A program made the translations under genes and the position numbers. This document shows positions 58,421 through 64,000 of a stretch of DNA of 64,000 nt, in pieces. The notes beneath the pieces are model-generated. The model ran no database searches, was not told the DNA's origin, and saw nothing but the letters and a program-made list of their open reading frames with translations. The DNA comes from Coprinopsis marcescibilis. Taxonomy: Eukaryota; Basidiomycota; Agaricomycetes; Agaricales; Psathyrellaceae. Position 1 is the stretch's first letter, and each line of letters starts with the position of its first letter. The DNA is taken from NCBI GenBank assembly GCA_004369085.1, contig ML210246.1:1-64000 (forward strand), written 5' to 3'.

Positions 58421-60316
58421 AGACTCAGGCAGGGTCCACACCCAAGTGCCCACGGAGTAAGTTTCAGTTTACCAACGACTTCATGCTGTATTCCGATTAT
58501 TACGTTACGTCCATACAATATGATACAATGAGAGAATCTGAACGCCATATCTACTGTTTGCAACCCTTTGCCTTCTGAACGTCCAGCAAAGCGCTAGCCA
58601 TCTTGAAGCCTTGAGATACCAGGTTACGTTCCTCGTCATCCGACTTGGACTACTTCAGTACATCCGTTCCCAATGTGTCTGTCCAAGCTGAGTATGGACC
58701 CTTGGGATGTATGTTTAAGGTCCCTCTGTGTCGTCTACCGGGATCTGAAACGTCGGCGGCGGCTTGATGAATTGTCGAGGTTCGATGGTCTGATAACGAT
58801 GGGTGGGCTGGGTTGCGATGGGTGCTATACCGAGTCTGCGAACTCGTCCAAAGGCGATATAAGGTGGAATGTTTGCAGAGAGCACGAGGATTACGTGCAT
58901 TACGGAGGGCAACAAGAGGGCGCCTTGGCATTTTCCAAGCGCGTAATATCATATATATGGAGTTTCTGGGCGATAGTTGACGATGAGCATTCAAAAACAG
59001 GGGCTGGACGTCGCAATGCAGGGTCGTTGCTTGGTTGAGTGGTAACCGACAAGGTCCTGATAAGGTGGGTTGGCGCTGTTCGCACAGGGATGGCTTAAGT
59101 TTCCGTTGATCATTCGCACTGGTGAATCAGGAACCTGAACGACAACCGAGCTGGGAGTTATCAAAAGGGTGACGAGTGTTCCAGACTTCGAGTCGCTACG
59201 CTGGGAATCAGGATGGCTATGTCAGCTTGCTGAGAGGGTCTCCACTTACAGACGCAACCAAGATCCGGATTCCGAGCTTTGGCTTGCTGGAACGCGAATC
59301 TGCATAGGCAGGTGGCAAGGGGACAAGACATGTCCTCTCCGATGCCGTAGGTCCACACGCAAGCATCGCCGCGAAACTGAAATGACACGACGATGCGGGC
59401 GACCTTTGGGGTTCAAAACAGGGCCACCCGTTGGTTCCTGCAATTCATTGTTCTCTGCATTCGAGTCCTTGGATCTGAAAGCGAAAAGTCGTGGGCAGCG
59501 TGGAAAGGCTCGTCTGATAGAGATACTGTCAGGATGTATGGGCTGGGCAGGATTGAGTATGGTACTGGATAATGACTTCTACACAGGGACTGAGGCGATA
59601 AGCTGCGTGGTTGACAATCGAACGGGAATGACGCACTGTGACGGGTATTCAAGCGGAGAACCGGTGTGTCCGATATTCTCGGACGAATGTTTCGGCTAGA
59701 CGCTGACCATTGCGTTGTTGGCTTGAAAGTCAAAACCAAACACCAACACGAGACTCACATCCCAACCAGCGAGCAAACCTCACAACGGCGGACACACGAC
59801 GCGCGTTCATCTTTGCTGCAAACACCAATCACTGGTGCTCATCAACGTCCTTCTGCCCTCAAATCCCAACATCCCTTGGGTGCATCGATTCCCTTGGGGG
59901 GTCGAGGAATGGGGAACAATATACCTCGTACAGAACTGACTGCTATAAACATGGAGCGCGCACTAGGTGAGTCTGTTAAATTGGGCGAAATCCGCTTCTA
60001 ATGTCGCGTCTAGTTCATCGCGGATAGGGACAGCGACGACGACGATAAACCGTGATACCTATCTTCAACTGCCCTTCGTCGCCGTCAAACACGTATCCAG
60101 TGCTCTACACCCACGCCAACCCGCGTATATCACCCAGCGGCTATGCCGCATGCGACTGTCGTTTCGGGTTGGGAGATTTTTGGTAGCCATCGTAGGCGAC
60201 GCCGTCGGTTCGTCCTGATCGACAGGCCTGTCGCGCACAGCCAGGAGTCATTTCAGGGCGAATGCACTTTTTGTACATTCGATTAAGACCCGTCTCAAAC
60301 AAGTCACGCCTCGTGC
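58421..60316. other. intergenic / possibly decayed 5' part of the COG3 relic
   Basis: About 1.9 kb of short frames with no recognised protein. The right part, from about 59700, may derive from the N-terminal third of COG3, but I cannot align it by eye. Confidence 0.3.
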
Positions 60317-62529
60317 TTGATCCTACCCAGACGACTATCCTCCCTTTTGGCAGAAAACCATGCAGCTTGTTTCAGCTCCCGGAAAGCGTTGTTATTGCCC
60401 AAGATCTTGGAAGAGATCAAGGGGTTAGACCCTACAAGGAGGGACTTGGGAGAGCTGGTATGTGATACCATTGTTCACATTCCGTCCTTCGTTAATTGTA
60501 CGAAAGAAGAGGGTCGGGTGCAGCTACCTCAAGCAGCTCTGTAACGCTCTATCGTCAGCACTTCAGCACCGCAAATGACCAGGCATAGTAGTAAGTCAGC
60601 TCGAACAACGCTATTCGCGTTCTGAACTTTCCTCCCAGTCAATACCTGGCGACGCTCTGCGACCTTTTATACGATAACCCAAGGCCCCGAAGCTTGCACG
60701 AACCACGGCTAACGGCAGTTTGCAAAGTCTGCACCGTCCATCAAGCTTCAAGTGTTGATAGTCCTCGCTGCGCCAATTTCCTCCACCTCAGCAAGCACCA
60801 CCATGTTTTCAGTGGGAGACGGGATGGATTCGGCATCATCGCAAACCGAACCATCCGGATCTGGCTCTGGCTCTGAGAAAGCAGCAACGACGACGACGAC
60901 AGTAATTCCGAGTTGACTGTGGATTTGGACCGTGCCAGCCTCACAGCGAAGCGGAAGCGCAAAGGAGGACTTGGCCAAGGCTGGGTTTGCAGGATGCACA
61001 AACACGGCTGTTCATCAAGGTGCATGCACTCATACAGAGCGATATCAAGTACCATACGCCGAAGCGAGAGGATTTGGATATCATTGTTGGGTTAGTGAGC
61101 CCCAGCTGTATCTTGAGCCTTGGCTGAGACGGTCCCTGTAGCTGCGAATCAACCTTGAACCGGGACGGATATTCGGGAGAACAAAACTGTTTCTCGTATA
61201 TTCAAGGCTAACACGACGCAGCAAGAGACATGGTACCCAACTGTGCGAAAGATGGTCTGGATCTTGTCGCAGGTTCACGACTTTGTCAAGGTTAGTATAT
61301 TTTACCTTTGAATCGCTGACATGAGCTTGACATCTTCTTCAGCCCCCCATCTTCGAAGACATTGCCCAAGAGGCTGCCCTTCTCTGCCGCCGATCCTTCT
61401 ATCCGCCCGCGATATGGTCAAAGCCCGACCGCCGCCTAGCACACTACTAGACGGTGATCTGTTCCTCGTCAGCAGATAGCCGATGATTAGCCTGCGCAAC
61501 GAAAGTGCGTCAGACATCTGCTGATTCCGAAAGATTTGGCGAAGAACCTAGAGGGCGAATCTATTAGTCAAGGATTGTGTAGCCAGAAAGAGGGGCAAAT
61601 CGGCGCTTTCCCAAACAGTGCAATGAAGAGTGGGATGATGAGGACTCCAAGTGCATCTGATGTGGTTCCAGCCGGGGGTGTAACAGGTTTGTTAACTTCT
61701 CGCATGGAAGATGGCTTGACGTGTCTAAAGACTTTTGGTTAGGAACCTTGACGACGATGCTCAACAAGACCACGGCGATCCTGCCGGAAGGCTTGATCGC
61801 TTCTCTGGGGGTTAGCAGAGGGGACGAGAGCATCAGAGGTGCCAAACACGTATGTCATTCGCATACCACTTATGCTCTTTGTACTTGGAAGTGACTGACC
61901 CCGGGCGTTGGATGCATAGGGTATTGACCACGATCTCCGACGAGCATGTGAAGACGTCACCACCTGCGACCCCAACGATTAATGTGTGACGAAACTGCAA
62001 ACGTTCAGCAGCTCAGCGTCGAACGCCACTGCCAACATCACAGCCAAACCCCTCCTTTCCACCGCGCTGCGAACTGGGTTCCAACCACCTCCAGCGCCAT
62101 CGATATAGCAACGTTGAGCACCCCACCACACGTTGCGGCACTGTATGCAGTATTCAGGGTCGCGATTGAACGTGACCTGCGAGCGAATCTTGGGCGGATC
62201 AAGATGTACCTCGGGGATGCAGATTCAGAGCTACAGGAAGCTATATTGCCTTTATCGCCTACTGGGGAGCAACAGGGTGTAGGCTCCCAGTACAGTCGTA
62301 CTGCCAAGATTCTGATTGACCATATTCAGGAACGGACACTGGAATCGTTCCAGAGCTTTGTGGACCAGGTTCGGGAGGTGTTCTTGGGCGGAGCGCAGGA
62401 TGGCGAGGAGGGGAGAGACTTGGTCCGGGAGATTAGATCGAGTCAGGAGCCTGTCAGGGATGTTATTAAGGAAGGTTGTGCCTGGGACGTTGCTTCTAAT
62501 CCCATTGGACCCAGTGGAAACAGGGGCTA
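60317..62529 (+). pseudogene. COG3: Decayed COG3/SEC34 (conserved oligomeric Golgi complex subunit 3)
   Basis: Blocks of a COG3 protein follow in correct order but in changing frames: RKALLLPKILEEIKGLDPTR (about 60379), LCDLLYDNPRPRSLHEPRLT (about 60653), LQDAQTRLFIKVHALIQSDI (about 60986) and ETWYPTVRKMVWILSQVHDF (about 61226). After an intron come PPIFEDIAQEAALLCRRS, then ARDMVKARPPPSTLLDGD in another frame. Next are LNKTTAILPEGLIASLGVSR (about 61759), GIDHDLRRACEDV (about 61921) and VAIERDLRANLGRIKMYLGD with LIDHIQERTLESFQSFVDQV. A frameshift near 61395-61402 (CRRSF.. versus ..LLSARDMV) and an in-frame stop after DGDLFLVSR cannot be repaired by normal introns. The N-terminal third is missing or unrecognisable. 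A working copy should exist elsewhere, since COG3 is broadly needed for Golgi traffic. Confidence 0.75.
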
Positions 62530-62849
62530 GCGTTCTTGCTTGCTTGATCCAAATGTCACATATTTCTCATGCTTCTGACTCGTGTTGGGAGTGGAAATTA
62601 CTCAAGGGATGGTCACACTAACTTTGCCGCTCCATTTCCCAGGATGTTTCGTAGGACATTTAACCAAGTTATTGTCTATGAGGGATTGGGCATTCTGTAG
62701 ACTGTAAGGGGTAAATATCGTCGGACCGTGTGTTCATCCCATTAGTCCGAGGATAGCCTCATGATTAATCTAGATGGTCGTCTTCTTCACGAAATATAAC
62801 TTCATTGTCTCTCCTAGTTTCTGTGCATTCGATTATATCAAAGGTTTTG
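62530..62849. other. intergenic; contains a short SGNH-gene-like fragment
   Basis: About 320 bases. At about 62597-62616, CTCAAGGGATGGTCACACTA nearly equals the DNA for the GWSHY end of the SGNH gene (51148-51167), with weaker similarity after it. No open gene. Confidence 0.3.
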
Positions 62850-62851
62850 TA

Positions 62852-63791
62852 TGGCGTTCATTCGTCACATTTATTAAAACAGCACAACTTTTTCATTTTA
62901 TGCACAACTTCTTTGAAATTTCAATTGAAATTCACTGCAACTTTTAGAAACTCTACACAACTTTTCCGAGGTTATGCACAACATTTCTGACATTGCGCAA
63001 AACTTTTGGGATTTACGCACAACTTTTTCCGCATTTTACGCTATGCCACACCACAGCCGCTTGCTGGCGCCAAATCAGCACTCCATTGACATTCTCAGTT
63101 GGTTGCTCAGCGTGAGAGGGACCCTTGAGCTTGAGATCTCCTCTGAGTTAAGACTCGAGAGGCCCTGCTGTCGCGGCTTTCCCTGTTTTTGCCGATTCTG
63201 ACCCAGTGAACCCTGATGTTAATTATGACTTCAGCATGGGCACACAATTAATATTATTAACTAGTAACTGCAATGAATTAGCCTGTAAAAACTCCTCTTT
63301 TGGTACTACACCTCAGAGAGTGACTATCACACTCATTACCGGCCTGGGCCAGAAAATCAAACACAGAGACCAGCCAAGCCAGAGGAGGACTGTCACATTG
63401 CCTGGACTCTCATCATGCGCTGGACCCAAGTGGTGGGCCAAAAGGGCTCGGCGAAGGCCTGGTACAGGGAGGATGAACAGCGCCAATGTGAAAGCAAATG
63501 CGAGAGCAAGGATATCTCTCACTGTTGCAGAAGTTTGGCAACCCGGTTGAACGTCACAAATACATAACATAATCGCGGAAAAAGTTGTGCGTAAATTCCA
63601 AAAGTTGTGCGCATTCCCGAAAAAAAATTGCGCATCTGTAAAACAAAGTTGTGCGTAATCTCAGAAAAGTTGTGCTGATATCCAGAAGTCGTGCTAAATT
63701 TTAAACTTCTGAATTTCAATTGAAAATCCATGAAGTTGTGCGTAAAATCAAAAAGTTGTGCTGTTTTATTAAATGCGACGAATGAACGCCA
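62852..63791. mobile_element. Non-autonomous DNA transposon / MITE-like element with long TIRs and TA target duplication
   Basis: The left end TGGCGTTCATTCGTCACATT and the right end (complement) TGGCGTTCATTCGTCGCATT form inverted repeats extending about 190-220 bases inward (62852-63040 and 63569-63791). They are flanked by TA at 62850-62851 and 63792-63793. The TIRs are built of a repeated (T)RCGCACAACTTTT word, about seven copies on each side, plus TTTCAATTGAAA. The 530-base core has no transposase frame. Total 940 bp. TA duplication suggests a Tc1/mariner-like mover, which is inference. Confidence 0.8.
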
Positions 63792-63793
63792 TA

Positions 63794-64000
63794 CTTTTCC
63801 TTCACAGTGACCTTTGTCTGAAGGCTTGGAGCATAGCCAATTTGACAGTGCAAGATGCAAAAAGAAAATGACCCATATAGTCAGTCATACATACGAAATT
63901 ATTGGTTTCGGCTGGTATACATAATTGAAAAGGTTGGTACATAAAACAGTCCAAATCATTTAGAAATTAGAATTCGTTGAGCCACCCGAGAGTCTCTCCA
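63794..64000. other. flank of the transposon; no gene seen
   Basis: The last 200 bases of the window show no recognisable gene. The sequence left of 62850 and right of 63793 would form the empty site. Confidence 0.4.

Noticed and set aside
62974..63550. Open frames inside the TIR element
   Set aside because: They overlap the repeat arrays and show no transposase motif.

Overview
The window reads as nuclear DNA of a mushroom-forming basidiomycete (Agaricomycetes). Protein genes on both strands are cut by many short introns of about 50-60 bases with GT..AG ends. The gene content is typical of that group: Agaricomycete-style F-box proteins with degenerate LRRs, NACHT-TPR NLR proteins, an extra divergent G-alpha, and a PC-esterase-like SGNH protein. 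Codon use looks uniform, and I see no prokaryotic or viral block.

Layout. At 0.6-8.5 kb lie an MFS anion permease (Dal5 type), the splicing factor SF3b subunit 3 (RSE1) and a mitochondrial Ohr/OsmC peroxidase, all on +. An F-box protein follows (8.9-10.6 kb). Two NACHT-TPR NLR genes sit in tandem (11.2-15.9 and 16.5-20.1 kb); the first carries a frameshift. Next come a zinc-finger protein (20.6-21.8 kb), a U2 snRNA on - (about 22.3-22.5 kb) facing a wax-synthase-like acyltransferase (22.7-24.0 kb), an Ariadne-type RBR ubiquitin ligase on - (24.7-27.0 kb) and a divergent F-box gene (27.3-28.7 kb). A 4.4-kb gene-poor stretch contains a tRNA-like Pol III unit (30.9 kb). A further F-box gene (33.2-34.6 kb), a divergent G-alpha on - (35.0-37.2 kb), a probable securin (38.8-39.9 kb), adenylate cyclase on - (40.2-46.0 kb), an LRR/F-box protein on - (47.4-48.6 kb) and a membrane-anchored SGNH/PC-esterase (49.4-51.2 kb) follow. 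The last part is decayed accessory DNA: an inverted NLR relic (51.3-53.0 kb), a third NLR gene (54.7-58.4 kb), a COG3 pseudogene (60.3-62.5 kb) and a 940-bp TA-flanked element with long inverted repeats (62.85-63.79 kb).

How the genes relate. G-alpha and adenylate cyclase belong to the same class of cAMP signalling pathway and lie within 9 kb on the same strand, although this G-alpha lacks the usual catalytic glutamine. The three NLRs plus the relic are paralogues with the same exon architecture: a short N-terminal segment, NACHT, a winged-helix-like region, then TPRs. They form a candidate innate-immunity / allorecognition locus. The three full-length copies share a short beta-prone segment where other fungal NLRs carry a named effector domain. 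I regard that shared segment, with the long-period TPR arrays and the broken and relic copies, as the most interesting signal here.
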